Shown: positions 1 through 9,466, counted from the first letter of the stretch. The stretch is DNA of 64,000 bases from JAHZKN01 sp965250205 (GCA_965250205.1 CBDFNK010000014.1:1-64000); one strand, 5' to 3'. Made by a program: numbers and translations. Notes: generated by a model not told the origin, from the sequence alone.

Positions 1-261
1 TTCGGTGTCGCGTCAAATCAGACGTCCATGAGACGGGGTGGGTGCGAATAGGCGACAACAGGCCTCGCCATGGCGCCACCCAACAGGCAAGCCCGGGGCT
101 GTCAGGGTGAAGGGCCGCAGCACATTTGGCCTTTGTTTGGTTGCAAAGTACCCGTGCGCCATTATATTCCGGGCGAATTCAATGAATAACTGCGGTCGTT
201 TGGCGCAAAGGCGCTGACACGGCCTTTGGCCGATACCAGGCCGAATGTGGGAGGATACGGG
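1..261. other. Unassigned leader before yajC
   Basis: No convincing reading frame is seen on either strand. The forward frames are broken by stops and the long reverse frame is mostly the shadow of yajC. The end of the stretch carries the yajC ribosome binding site, GGGAGG at 249-254. The rest may hold the yajC-secDF promoter, but no clear -35/-10 pair was identified. Confidence 0.4.
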
Positions 262-597
262 GTGGACCACTTTATTATGCCTGCTTATGCGCAGGGAGCT
301 GGCGGCGGTGGCGAAGCAATTGGCGGATTTTTGATCCCCATGCTGTTGATGATCGTCATCTTCTATTTTCTGCTGATCCGCCCTCAGCAGCAGCGCGCCA
401 AAGAGCATCGCGAGATGATTGCCAAGGTGCGACGCGGCGATAGTGTCGTCACCTCAGGTGGCATGATTGGCAAGGTGACCAAAGCGGCAGAAAACTCAGA
501 TGAAATTGAAGTTGAACTGGCGGAAAGTCTCAAGGTGCGCATCCTGCGCTCAACGCTGATCGACATCCGCTCCAAGAAAGAGCCTGCGAAAGATTAA
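262..597 (+). CDS. yajC: YajC, SecDF-associated preprotein translocase subunit
   Basis: Small single-span inner-membrane protein that associates with SecD-SecF and supports Sec-dependent export. The sequence shows a Gly-rich N-terminus, one strongly hydrophobic helix at about residues 21-40, then the hallmark RPQQQRAKEH and a basic cytoplasmic domain. An ATG at 226 is in frame, but the GTG at 262 is preferred: it has GGGAGG seven bases upstream, gives the usual length of about 111 residues, and removes a non-conserved N-terminal extension. secD and secF follow on the same strand, the standard alphaproteobacterial arrangement. Confidence 0.93.
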   Translation: MDHFIMPAYAQGAGGGGEAIGGFLIPMLLMIVIFYFLLIRPQQQRAKEHREMIAKVRRGDSVVTSGGMIGKVTKAAENSDEIEVELAESLKVRILRSTLIDIRSKKEPAKD

Positions 598-711
598 TGG
601 TGCGCGGGGCAGCGTAAGCTCTCCCGGCTCAAACATTCATCACAACCAAGTGCACTGGATTTACAGGGGCTTGGAAGTACTTAGATAAAGACCAAGAAAG
701 ACGCCTCGTTC

Positions 712-2328
712 ATGTTGCAATTCACTCGTTGGAAAATCATTGCCATCGCGCTCACCTGTTTGGCGGGCCTGATAACGGCATTGCCAAACTTCTTTACCGA
801 AGAGCAATTGAAGTCATGGCCGAGCTTTTTGCCATCCAAGCAATTGGGACTTGGACTTGATTTGCGGGGTGGTCCGCATCTCCTCTACGAAATGGATTCA
901 AAAGACCTGCGTGTCAAGTGGCTCAAGACGTTGAGAAGTGACGTCGGGCGAACCATGGTCAAAAACAAAATAAAGCAAAAAGCCATAGGCATTGTTGATA
1001 GCGGTATCAAAGTCAGACTGAGTGATGTCAAAGACAAACAGCGTGCTGTTACTGAATTCAAAAAGCTTGTTCAGCCCATCGGCAACGTTCTGCTTGGTTC
1101 AAGTGTCGATGATATTGAGGTGGTGGACGGCACAGAGCCCGATATTCTGCTCGTGCGACCAACGGAGCGCGGGTTCAAAGAAAGACTGTCACAGGCAGCT
1201 GGATCATCGGTTGAAACAATCCGGCGGCGCATCGATGAGCTTGGCACCAAAGAGCCGACGATTATTCGTCAAGGTACGGATCGGATATTGGTGCAGGTTC
1301 CAGGTCTCGAAAACACGGGCCAGCTTAAAAAACTAATTGGCAAGACGGCCGTTCTTTCCTTTCATGCCGTCCACCCGACCATCACCGCTGAAGAGGCGCA
1401 GGCAACCAGGGTGCCGCTGCGCTATAAGATTTATCCCTACAAAGATAAAGAAGAAGGCGGTGAAATCGTCCTTAAGGAACTTGCAATTGTACCCGGTGAT
1501 GACTTAGTCGATGCACAACCCGGATTTGACCAGCGCACCAATGAGCCCATCATTTCGTTCCGCTTCAATCAGTCTGGTGCCCGAAAATTTGGCAAGTTCA
1601 CCCAAAATAATGTCGGCCGGCCGTTTGCCATTGTGCTTGATAACGAAGTGCTTTCCGCGCCCGTTATCCGCGAACCAATTTTGGGTGGTTCCGGCCAGAT
1701 CTCTGGGAGTTTTTCGGTTCAAGAGGCAAACGATCTTGCCATTCAGTTGCGTTCGGGTTCGCTACCAACAGACTTGACGATTATTGAAGAGCGCACTGTT
1801 GGTCCAAGTCTTGGCTCAGACTCGGTTGCTGCAGGACGCATTGCAGGCATCATCGGTCTTTCAGTGGTCACAGCGTTTATGATCTTCGCTTATGGTCTGT
1901 TTGGCATCTTTGCCATGGCCGCCGTGTTGATCAACCTGATCTTGATTGTTGCTGTGATGACAACCATCGGTTCCACCCTCACGTTGCCAGGTATCGCAGG
2001 TCTCGTGTTGACAGTGGGTATGGCGGTTGATGCTAACGTGTTGATTTTTGAGCGTATCCGTGAGGAACTCCGAAACGGAAAGACGCCGATATCGGCCATA
2101 GATGGTGGCTTCTCGAAAGCCTTGGGCACCATCTTAGACTCCAACTTAACGACCTTGATTGCCGCTATTGTGATGTTCTGGCTCGGTGCCGGACCTATTC
2201 GCGGCTTTGCCGTGACGTTGTCGCTTGGCATCTTCGCTACCGTCTTCACCGCCTTTACCGTGACACGCCTTCTCGTGTCGCTGTGGGTTGCACGACAAAA
2301 ATCCAGAAGCATTTCGGCGCCGCTATAA
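712..2328 (+). CDS. secD: SecD, protein translocase subunit
   Basis: Inner-membrane RND-type subunit that uses the proton gradient to complete export of Sec substrates into the periplasm. The N-terminal membrane helix (about residues 5-28) is followed by the SecD signature GLDLRGG at residues 48-54, a long periplasmic region, and a C-terminal block of about five membrane helices from around residue 365. That block contains the conserved GMAVDANVLIFERIREE segment. At 538 residues it has the usual length for this class. It is followed by secF after 47 bases, consistent with co-transcription. Confidence 0.96.
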   Translation: MLQFTRWKIIAIALTCLAGLITALPNFFTEEQLKSWPSFLPSKQLGLGLDLRGGPHLLYEMDSKDLRVKWLKTLRSDVGRTMVKNKIKQKAIGIVDSGIKVRLSDVKDKQRAVTEFKKLVQPIGNVLLGSSVDDIEVVDGTEPDILLVRPTERGFKERLSQAAGSSVETIRRRIDELGTKEPTIIRQGTDRILVQVPGLENTGQLKKLIGKTAVLSFHAVHPTITAEEAQATRVPLRYKIYPYKDKEEGGEIVLKELAIVPGDDLVDAQPGFDQRTNEPIISFRFNQSGARKFGKFTQNNVGRPFAIVLDNEVLSAPVIREPILGGSGQISGSFSVQEANDLAIQLRSGSLPTDLTIIEERTVGPSLGSDSVAAGRIAGIIGLSVVTAFMIFAYGLFGIFAMAAVLINLILIVAVMTTIGSTLTLPGIAGLVLTVGMAVDANVLIFERIREELRNGKTPISAIDGGFSKALGTILDSNLTTLIAAIVMFWLGAGPIRGFAVTLSLGIFATVFTAFTVTRLLVSLWVARQKSRSISAPL

Positions 2329-2375
2329 ACTTTCGGCAGACGGATAACAGACTAGAGAGATAAGGAACAAGCCCC

Positions 2376-3314
2376 ATGTTTAGAGGCGTTGACTTCTGGC
2401 CGCACAAGACGATTTTTCAGATCATGAAGGTGCGCAAAAGCTTTGTGTTGGTGTCATTCATAGCCCTTGCTGCCGCGATTGGACTGTTGGCAACGAAGGG
2501 CTTGAACTTCGGCATCGACTTCAAAGGCGGCTCATTGTTTGAGGTGCAATCCAAAACAGGGCCTGTTGACATTGCAGGCTTGCGCAAGCGCATTGGGGCG
2601 TTGGGTCTTGGCGATGTTCAAATACAGAGCTTTGGCGCAGATGATGAAGCGCTGATCCGCGTCGAGAAGCAACTAGGCGGCGAAAAAGCCCAACAAGATG
2701 CCTCTAAAAAAGTTGAAGCCGCACTTGGCGATAACATTACCGTCCGCCGTGTAGAGGTTGTTGGCGGCGCTGTTTCCAGTGAGCTTAAGGAAGCTGGTAT
2801 CTACGCCTGTTTGGCTGCGATTTTGGGTATCCTGATCTACATCTGGTTCCGTTTTGAGTGGCAGTTCGGTGTTGCCGCAATTATGGCACTGATGCATGAC
2901 CTCATCATCACACTTGGTGTGTTTAGTCTTCTTGGCATGAAGTTTGGTCTGACCGAGGTTGCAGCGCTACTGACGCTCGCTGGTTATTCCATCAACGACA
3001 CGGTGGTCGTGTTCGACCGCATTCGTGAGAATTTGCGTCGCTACAAAAAGATGCCGTTGGATGAGTTGATGAACTTATCAATCAACCAGACGTTATCGCG
3101 CACGATTTTGACAGGCGTCACAACAGGATTGGCGATCCTTGCTCTGTTCATCTTTGGAACCGAAGTGATCCGAGGCTTCTCATTTGCGATGTTATTTGGT
3201 GTCGCCATCGGTACGTGGTCGTCGATCTTCGTCGCTTCGCCATTCCTGATGTGGATCGGTATTGATCGTGATTGGACCTCTGCAGATGCCAAACCTGTTG
3301 GCGCGCGGGCTTAA
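2376..3314 (+). CDS. secF: SecF, protein translocase subunit
   Basis: Partner of SecD in the SecDF-YajC complex of the inner membrane. It has an N-terminal membrane helix followed by GLNFGIDFKGGSLFE (the SecF version of the DFKGG signature) at about residues 43-57. A short periplasmic domain and membrane helices with SINDTVVVFDRIREN follow. The 312-residue length is typical. The ATG at 2376 lies about 10 bases behind AAGGAAC. Downstream genes follow on the same strand after a short gap. Confidence 0.96.
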   Translation: MFRGVDFWPHKTIFQIMKVRKSFVLVSFIALAAAIGLLATKGLNFGIDFKGGSLFEVQSKTGPVDIAGLRKRIGALGLGDVQIQSFGADDEALIRVEKQLGGEKAQQDASKKVEAALGDNITVRRVEVVGGAVSSELKEAGIYACLAAILGILIYIWFRFEWQFGVAAIMALMHDLIITLGVFSLLGMKFGLTEVAALLTLAGYSINDTVVVFDRIRENLRRYKKMPLDELMNLSINQTLSRTILTGVTTGLAILALFIFGTEVIRGFSFAMLFGVAIGTWSSIFVASPFLMWIGIDRDWTSADAKPVGARA

Positions 3315-3374
3315 TTTCGCTCTTCGCTCCCATTTTTACGACTGCCAATGCGACTACGGAAAGGCTATCAGGTG

Positions 3375-3755
3375 ATGGCTGCCGCCGATATGCCGCATCT
3401 GCCCAACCAAGTGCCGATTGAGGCTTATGGTGACGGCGGCTTTCGCTTTTCGGGCATGCGCCAAAAAGGATCGCTGCTGTGTCTTGCGTCGGGGCACTAT
3501 GCTTGGTGGCCATTGACCCTTGATGATGTAAGACCGGATGATCTTGCACCCATCCTATCTGCATCAGAGCGACCTTCCTTTGTTCTGTTTGGTGTCGGCC
3601 CCCGGATAGCCGCGCTTCCGAAAGCCTTGTGCAACGCCTTTGCGGCAGCCGACATGAACGCCGAGCCGATGGATACCGGTGCTGCGTGTCGCACCTACAA
3701 TGTTTTATTAGCTGAAGGCCGCCCCGTCGCGGCGGCCCTGTTGCAAGTGCCGTAA
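3375..3755 (+). CDS. Mth938-like domain protein (DUF498)
   Basis: About 126 residues, resembling the Mth938/NDUFAF3-like family. In mitochondria, relatives help assemble respiratory complex I; the bacterial role is not established. The sequence shows the family's compact alpha/beta pattern, with IEAYGDGGFRFSGM near the N-terminus and the LFGVGPRIAALP turn in the middle. An ATG at 3348 is in frame, but 3375 is preferred because GGAAAGG lies ten bases before it. It sits directly between secF and a squalene/phytoene-synthase-like gene whose mitochondrial relative, NDUFAF6, is also a complex I factor, so a shared role in respiratory assembly is a reasonable inference. Confidence 0.82.
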   Translation: MAAADMPHLPNQVPIEAYGDGGFRFSGMRQKGSLLCLASGHYAWWPLTLDDVRPDDLAPILSASERPSFVLFGVGPRIAALPKALCNAFAAADMNAEPMDTGAACRTYNVLLAEGRPVAAALLQVP

Positions 3756-3764
3756 GATCAGCTC

Positions 3765-4655
3765 ATGCCACGTGCGTCCAAACCCCAGCCGTCAACCCTA
3801 GACGAATTTGATCTCGTGCAACTGGCACGTGAGACAGCGTATGACCGTTATATTCAGGCGCTGCTGATCAAGCCTAGCGCGTTGCGCACGGATTTTCTTG
3901 TGCTTGCTGCGTTTCACGGTGAGTTGGCCCGCATTCCATTGCTGGTGCGCGAACCGATGATGGGCGAGATCAGGTTGCAATGGTGGCATGACATGGTTGC
4001 TGGGACAGAGTTTATAGCAGATAACGCAGCGCCTGATTTTGGTAGCCCGTTGGCCAATAACGTCGCCCGGTTGATTGCGCGTTTTCCGAATGCACGCACC
4101 ACTTTTTTGACTGCTATTGAAGCGCGTCGCGCAGAGCTTGACGCGCACGCTTTTTTAAATTCATCAGACTTTGAAAGTTATCTTGATGGTGTTGGTGGTG
4201 GGCTGCTTGGTGTTGGCCTGCAGGTTCTTGGCGTTGGCGAGGGTGCGGCAGAGATCGATGCACTAGGCGAGAGTGGACGTGCTGTGGCATGTGCAGATCT
4301 TGCATTACGTCTGCCGCGTTTGGCCTCACTTGGTCGTTTGCCGACACTCCCAATGAGCATGCATATGGGAGAAACTTCACGAAAACATGCACTAGAAACA
4401 GACCCAGATGGTCAGATCTCAAACGCGATCGACGCTCTTGCAGCTCAGGCGCGGGCGTTTGTTAAAGCCTATCGCGCGCTTCAACCGGGATTGTCCACGA
4501 AAATGACACAGGGACTGTTGCCGCTTGCCCTTGTAGAGCCCTATTTCAAGGCTTTGCAGAAAGGCAAATTAAGCCAGCAGCGGCCGGATAATCCAAACAG
4601 CCCGTTGGCGCGATTTATGACCTTGTGGTGGACTGCAACGCGCAAACGTATTTAG
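3765..4655 (+). CDS. Squalene/phytoene synthase family protein, NDUFAF6-like
   Basis: 296-residue all-helical protein of the trans-isoprenyl synthase fold. It begins 10 bases after the Mth938-like gene and is probably co-transcribed. Visible family features are ARETAYDRYIQALL near the N-terminus and GEIRLQWWHDMVAG at about residues 66-79. The two Asp-rich DxxxD metal-binding motifs that real phytoene and squalene synthases need are not recognisable: only isolated acidic residues lie where they should be. That fits the NDUFAF6-like branch, which serves complex I assembly rather than terpene synthesis. I infer a non-catalytic or diverged role; carotenoid synthesis is unlikely because no crt genes are nearby. 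Confidence 0.78.
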   Translation: MPRASKPQPSTLDEFDLVQLARETAYDRYIQALLIKPSALRTDFLVLAAFHGELARIPLLVREPMMGEIRLQWWHDMVAGTEFIADNAAPDFGSPLANNVARLIARFPNARTTFLTAIEARRAELDAHAFLNSSDFESYLDGVGGGLLGVGLQVLGVGEGAAEIDALGESGRAVACADLALRLPRLASLGRLPTLPMSMHMGETSRKHALETDPDGQISNAIDALAAQARAFVKAYRALQPGLSTKMTQGLLPLALVEPYFKALQKGKLSQQRPDNPNSPLARFMTLWWTATRKRI

Positions 4656-4684
4656 GGCGCGCTGTATCGGTTGTGGTGAGGGAT

Positions 4685-6682
4685 ATGACGGGTTACGCAA
4701 CAAAACTTCTGAGGGTTGGCGCAGTTTGCGTGTGTGCACTGCTCGCAATCCTAAGTCTCGGCACGCCGGCATGGTCTCAAGCGGCTGCAACGCCAGATAC
4801 GCCTCGCCAAGAGACAACGACCGAGGCCACATCTGAGCCGTCAGGCGGTGGTTTTTGGCGCGACTTGTTTACCAGAAAACCGCAGCTTACGTGGCGGGTT
4901 GAAAACCCGTTTCGCTTTTTCAAAGATCCCAAAGACACCAGCCTCCACCGTGAAGTTTTTGAAGACCTGCTTCGCTCGGAGAAACGCACGCCCATTCTAT
5001 CCGCTGAGCGCATCCTCAACGCTGAGACCCATGATGGATGGGCTGCAGGAATGCATGCCAAAACCTGTTGGGACGCCAGCAGAAACCGACATATCTGCAG
5101 CAAGCAGAAGGATTACATCAATCCCAAATCACATCGGGTGGTTGTCACGGTTGAAAACGTCCAGGAACCAGATGCATCCTGTCAGTGGCTGATGCGGCCC
5201 GGTCGATCTCGTGGCAAAAGTGAAACCGTCTCAGGGCCGTGCGCGGGGCCAATGCGTTTTGATATCCCATTTTCTGCAGGTGCTGAGATAACCGTCGTCT
5301 CTCAAGGAAGTCAGATTGCAAGACGCACAATCAAAGTGCGCGATGTCTTGATTGCTGGCATCGGCGATAGTTTTGCATCCGGGGAAGGTAATCCAGATGT
5401 GCCGGTCCGATTTTCGCCTGAACGTGCGCAAGGTTATGGATTCCTCAAAGGAAAGTTTGATCTCTCCGGTTACCCGACCCGCATTGGCGGTTGGCAGCAG
5501 ATTGGCGATACGAAATTTAACGCTCAGAATGCGCGCTGGAATGATACCGCGTGCCATCGTTCTCTCTACTCACATCAGATGCGGGCCGCATTACAGCTCT
5601 CTTTGGAAGACCCGCACCGAGCGGTAACTTTTGTTGGCCTGAGTTGTTCAGGAGCGCAAGTTACGTTTGGATTATTTCTTAGATACAAAGGCAATGAGTG
5701 GGTCCAAAACCCACCTGATCTATCTCAGATTTCAGCGTTGTCCGTTGCCCAATGTGGTGGCAAGACCGCACCCGCTGTTGATATGCCAGAGGCCTATCAC
5801 ATGCGTGGGGTCATCAAGGAACTCCAAGGTGGCCTTGTGTTGCGCAAATGCAATCGAAAAAAAGCGCGCAGGATAGATCTTCTATTGGTGTCTGTTGGCG
5901 GCAATGACATCGGTTTTGCACGTCTTGTGGCCAATGCGGTTCTCGCTGATCAGTCGTTGCTTAAAAAGCTTGGCGGTTGGTTTGGTCAGCTCCATGAAAA
6001 AGAGCAAACCGAATCTCTACTCAACGCAGTTGATGAGCGGCTTAAAGCGCTCAATCGTGCCTTTCATGGTATATTGCATGTGCCGTGGAACCAGAGTGAT
6101 CGGATCGTACTCACGGCTTACCCACCAATCGCACTTTTGGGTGAAAATCTAAAAGTATGCCCATCTGGCAACGCCGGCATGGATGTCATGCGCGCGTTTT
6201 CGTTGTCGCAAAAAGAGGCACTGACCTCGACATTACTGGCGGATCGGCTCAACCAGATCATGAAGAAGAGCACGCGCCTGCATGGTTGGAGTTTTGCCGA
6301 CGCGCATCGGCCTGATTTCATTGGTCGTGGTATTTGTGCCGGTGTCAACGATGGCACTTTTGCAAACGCCGACGACCTGAGGCTGCCGCGCAAAGTTGCA
6401 GGCATCTGGCAGCCCTACAATCCGGCCAACTATAACCCCTATGAGAGCCGCCGCCGTTGGTTCAGAACGCCAAATGATGCTTATCTCACGGCCCACTTTC
6501 ATGCCACCGGCACTGTGTTACGCAAAGCGCTAAGTTACAATCGTTTGTCGTGGTTTCAGGTATTATTGGCAGCAACGTATTCCGGAGCTTTCCACCCCAA
6601 CGCAGAAGGCCAGGCAGCAATTGCAGATTCTGTTGTCGCGACGTCGCGCAAAGTGCTTAAGAAATATAAACGAGGAAGGTGA
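4685..6682 (+). CDS. Secreted SGNH/GDSL-family hydrolase
   Basis: About 665 residues with an N-terminal signal peptide (hydrophobic run at residues 8-28, cleavage likely after TPAWSQA). SGNH hydrolase blocks are visible: GDSFASGEG near residue 228 with the nucleophile Ser, GGNDIGF near residue 405, and FHPNAEG near residue 635 carrying the C-terminal His. Substrate is unknown; members include esterases, lipases and carbohydrate acetylesterases. A start at 4625 is in frame but would precede the signal peptide and overlap the previous gene, so ATG 4685 behind GTGAGGG is preferred. The gene converges on trmFO with only 25 bases between, and no terminator is visible there. Confidence 0.8.
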   Translation: MTGYATKLLRVGAVCVCALLAILSLGTPAWSQAAATPDTPRQETTTEATSEPSGGGFWRDLFTRKPQLTWRVENPFRFFKDPKDTSLHREVFEDLLRSEKRTPILSAERILNAETHDGWAAGMHAKTCWDASRNRHICSKQKDYINPKSHRVVVTVENVQEPDASCQWLMRPGRSRGKSETVSGPCAGPMRFDIPFSAGAEITVVSQGSQIARRTIKVRDVLIAGIGDSFASGEGNPDVPVRFSPERAQGYGFLKGKFDLSGYPTRIGGWQQIGDTKFNAQNARWNDTACHRSLYSHQMRAALQLSLEDPHRAVTFVGLSCSGAQVTFGLFLRYKGNEWVQNPPDLSQISALSVAQCGGKTAPAVDMPEAYHMRGVIKELQGGLVLRKCNRKKARRIDLLLVSVGGNDIGFARLVANAVLADQSLLKKLGGWFGQLHEKEQTESLLNAVDERLKALNRAFHGILHVPWNQSDRIVLTAYPPIALLGENLKVCPSGNAGMDVMRAFSLSQKEALTSTLLADRLNQIMKKSTRLHGWSFADAHRPDFIGRGICAGVNDGTFANADDLRLPRKVAGIWQPYNPANYNPYESRRRWFRTPNDAYLTAHFHATGTVLRKALSYNRLSWFQVLLAATYSGAFHPNAEGQAAIADSVVATSRKVLKKYKRGR

Positions 6683-6707
6683 AGATAAGTGGTGCGCTTT
6701 GCAAACG

Positions 6708-8135
6708 CTATTCCGCAGCCACAGACGTTGAATTTTCCAACCAGGTTTCAACATCGCGCAGGGCACGCTCCGACATTTTTTTCTTTTTGGCCCGACCGCG
6801 TTCCTTGCCCTTTAGCCGTTTGCCGTCGTCATCTTGCGTTGGCTCGCTGTCAAGCGGCGGAAGGAGCCCATAATTGATGTTCATCGGTTGGAATGAGCCC
6901 GGCGCGTCTTTTCTGTCATCCTCACTGGCAATGATGTGTCCGCCGGTAATGTGGCTGAGCAAGGCGCCCAATGCGGTTGTGTCGGGCGGAGCGGATGAAT
7001 CTTGATCTGCATAATCTGCACCGGCAAACCGGCCTGCCAGCAATCCAATCGCGGCACTTTCCAGATAGCCTTCAACGCCGGTCATTTGCCCTGCAAACCT
7101 GAGACGCGGGTTGGCTTTGAGACGCAATCTACGATCGAGCAGTTTTGGCGAGTTGATGAATGTATTGCGATGCAGGCCACCGAGGCGTGCAAACTCTGCA
7201 TTCTCTAGGCCTGGGATCATACGGAAGATGTCTGCTTGTGCGCCATGGCGTAGCTTGGTTTGAAAGCCAACCATGTTCCATAACGAGCCAAGTGCATTGT
7301 CCTGGCGCAATTGCACAACCGCATACGGCCATCGCCCGGTGCGCGGATCATCCAAGCCAACAGGTTTCATCGGACCATAGCGTAGCGTGTCGCGACCACG
7401 TTCAGCCATCACTTCAATTGGTAGGCACCCATTGAAGTAGGGTGTTGTTGCTTCCCATTCCTTGAAACTCATTTTGTCGCCAGCAAGAAGTGCGTCGATA
7501 AAGGCTTCGTATTCTTCCCTATTCATCGGGCAGTTGAGATAGTCCGCACCGGTTCCCGCAGGACCTTTCTTGTCGTAGCGCGATTGTTTCCAAGCGATAT
7601 CGAGATTGACACTGTCAAAGTGAATGACAGGTGCGATGGCATCAAAGAAGGCCAGCTCATCTTCGCCTGTTAGTTCTAAAATTGCTGCACTGAGTGCCGG
7701 AGAGGTCAATGGACCCGTCGCAATGATTACATTGTCCCAGTCGTCAGCCGGCAGTCCGGTGACTTCGTTGCGTGAAAAGGCGATCAGCGGGTGACCTTCA
7801 AGCGCCTCTGTAACGGCATTTGAAAACTGGTCACGGTCAACGGCAAGTGCGCCACCAGCTGGCAGTTTACAAAGGTCGGCGGCTTTCATGATCAGCGAAT
7901 TGGCACGTCGCATTTCTTCATGCAGCAGGCCAACAGCATTATACTGCCAGTCGTCAGAGCGAAACGAGTTTGAACACACGAGTTCGGCGCAGCCACCGGT
8001 CTTGTGTGCGTCGGTCATCTGGTTCGGGCGCATCTCATGGACGACGACTGTGTGTCCGGCAGATGCGGCCTGCCATGCGGCTTCAGAGCCTGCAAGGCCA
8101 GCACCGATCACGTGAATTGGACTGGGTTTGGTCAT
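6708..8135 (-). CDS. trmFO: TrmFO, folate-dependent tRNA m5U54 methyltransferase
   Basis: Flavoprotein that makes 5-methyluridine at position 54 of tRNA, using methylenetetrahydrofolate and reduced FAD. The N-terminal dinucleotide-binding motif GAGLAGSEAA and the family block EMRPNQMTDAHKTG are clear. Later segments such as GGLHRNTFINSP and QMTGVEGYLES are typical of TrmFO. The chosen start at 8135 puts the FAD-binding motif at the N-terminus; an upstream in-frame ATG at 8174 would overlap a 22-bp repeat and add 13 unconserved residues. The protein is about 475 residues with a Lys/Arg-rich tail near the C-terminus. Confidence 0.95.
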   Translation of the reverse strand: MTKPSPIHVIGAGLAGSEAAWQAASAGHTVVVHEMRPNQMTDAHKTGGCAELVCSNSFRSDDWQYNAVGLLHEEMRRANSLIMKAADLCKLPAGGALAVDRDQFSNAVTEALEGHPLIAFSRNEVTGLPADDWDNVIIATGPLTSPALSAAILELTGEDELAFFDAIAPVIHFDSVNLDIAWKQSRYDKKGPAGTGADYLNCPMNREEYEAFIDALLAGDKMSFKEWEATTPYFNGCLPIEVMAERGRDTLRYGPMKPVGLDDPRTGRWPYAVVQLRQDNALGSLWNMVGFQTKLRHGAQADIFRMIPGLENAEFARLGGLHRNTFINSPKLLDRRLRLKANPRLRFAGQMTGVEGYLESAAIGLLAGRFAGADYADQDSSAPPDTTALGALLSHITGGHIIASEDDRKDAPGSFQPMNINYGLLPPLDSEPTQDDDGKRLKGKERGRAKKKKMSERALRDVETWLENSTSVAAE

Positions 8136-8161
8136 GGCGGGCACGCTACCGGGAATTGGCA

Positions 8162-8224
8162 TGAAATCCAACACAAGCTTGCGCAGTGATGGTGGGTAAT
8201 AGTGAAATCCAACACAAGCTTGCG
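8162..8224. repeat. Pair of 22-bp direct repeats upstream of trmFO
   Basis: The same 22 bases, containing the core CCAACACAAGCTTGCG, occur at 8162-8183 and 8203-8224, 41 bp apart. They lie 27-89 bases upstream of the trmFO start, where the promoter or leader should be. Exact identity over 22 bp argues for a recent duplication or a paired binding site. Confidence 0.7.
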
Positions 8225-8297
8225 TCGCGTCGGTCGATTAAAACAAGATAGCTAAAAGGCATGCGCTATATCGTGCGCATACAGTCGTTGGTCAAAA

Positions 8298-8440
8298 CTA
8301 GATCAACCTGCGAAAAGTTGGGTTCGACTTTGAGCAGATAAGTTGATCGCCAATCATGGGATAGAGCCATCGGATAGAGTCATGAGATAGCGCGTCGCGC
8401 AAACCGCTCCGCTGGTATGAGAAAAGGTTCGAGGCTCGAT
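8298..8440 (+). repeat. Dispersed CTAG-ended repeat, copy 1
   Basis: First of six related intergenic elements. It begins CTAGATCAACCTGCG and carries the shared internal blocks TGAGCAGATAAGTTGATCGCC-like and ATGGGATAGAG. GATCAAC and GTTGATC close a hairpin whose inner arms also pair (CTGC/GCAG, AAAGT/ACTTT). The right end is slightly decayed (CTCGAT) and lies four bases from the cydB stop codon. It fills most of the 308-bp gap between trmFO and cydB. Confidence 0.85.
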
Positions 8441-8443
8441 GGC

Positions 8444-9466
8444 CTAGTGATAGCCTTCACCAGCCTTCAGTTTGCCGCGGAAGGTCCAGTACACAAATGC
8501 CGTGTAGCCGAGGATGACCGGCAACATAATCACCGCTCCTACAAGGCTGAAAATTTGTGCAGACGGGTGACCGGCTACATCCCAAACCGTCAGCGAAGGT
8601 GGGATGAGATACGGTACATTGGAAATGACTAATCCAACGAACGCCAGCATGAACAACACAATGGCCCAGATGAAAGGGTCAGTGTCGTTTTTATGCGAGA
8701 TTGATTCCAGCCCGCGCCAGCAGCGATAGGCAGCATATGTGGTCAGCAACGGTACCGGGCTCAGCCATAATATGTTGGGCATAGCAAACCAACGATCCGC
8801 AATGCGCGGAATTGTCAACGGTGTCCACGCGCTGACAATAAGCAAGGCAAGCAACATGGCTATCAACAAAGGCGTTGCCAAGCCGCGCGCCCATTGCGCG
8901 GTATCGCCTTCGGTTTTCAGGATCAGCCACGTTGAAGCAAGTAGTGCATACCCTATGACAACACAAATACCACAAAACAGCGCAAACGGAGATAGCCAAT
9001 CAAAGGTGCCACCTGCAAAGGCTCCGTCCTGCACGTTGATCCCTTGTAACAGGGCACCCAGAATGACACCTTGTGTAAACGAGGCGACGATAGAGCCACC
9101 CATGAAGGCGAGATCCCAAAACGCGTGTCTGGGTTTAGCAACCCAGCGAAATTCAAACGCCACCCCTCGGAAAACAAGGGCGAGTAGCATGACAATCAAA
9201 GGGATGTAAACCGCCGGCATGATGATCGCGTAGGCTTTTGGAAAGGCCACAAACAAACCGCCGCCACCGAGGATCAACCAGGTTTCGTTGCCATCCCAAA
9301 ACGGTGCAACGGTATTCATCATCGTATCACGGCGCTCTTCAGACGGCGCAAACGGGAACAAGATTCCCAGTCCGAGATCGAAACCATCGAGCACAATGTA
9401 GAGTGCAACCGCTGCTGCAAGCAGTCCTGCCCAGACCAAAGGCAACCAATAGGAAATGTCTTCCAT
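8444..9466 (-). CDS. cydB: Cytochrome bd-type quinol oxidase subunit II
   Basis: 340-residue membrane subunit of a bd-type terminal oxidase that pairs with subunit I and reduces oxygen with electrons from quinol. It contains the expected series of hydrophobic helices and family segments such as DGFDLGLGILFPF near residue 28, FWDGNETWLILGGGGLF near residue 57 and RGVAFEFRW near residue 99. The ATG overlaps the cydA stop by one base (TAATG), indicating translational coupling. The TAG stop lies against dispersed repeat copy 1. Because its partner has a short Q-loop, the CioB name may be more accurate than CydB. Confidence 0.93.
   Translation of the reverse strand: MEDISYWLPLVWAGLLAAAVALYIVLDGFDLGLGILFPFAPSEERRDTMMNTVAPFWDGNETWLILGGGGLFVAFPKAYAIIMPAVYIPLIVMLLALVFRGVAFEFRWVAKPRHAFWDLAFMGGSIVASFTQGVILGALLQGINVQDGAFAGGTFDWLSPFALFCGICVVIGYALLASTWLILKTEGDTAQWARGLATPLLIAMLLALLIVSAWTPLTIPRIADRWFAMPNILWLSPVPLLTTYAAYRCWRGLESISHKNDTDPFIWAIVLFMLAFVGLVISNVPYLIPPSLTVWDVAGHPSAQIFSLVGAVIMLPVILGYTAFVYWTFRGKLKAGEGYH

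Noticed and set aside
13..408. Reverse-strand open frame over yajC
   Set aside because: It is mostly the shadow of yajC and has no family character.
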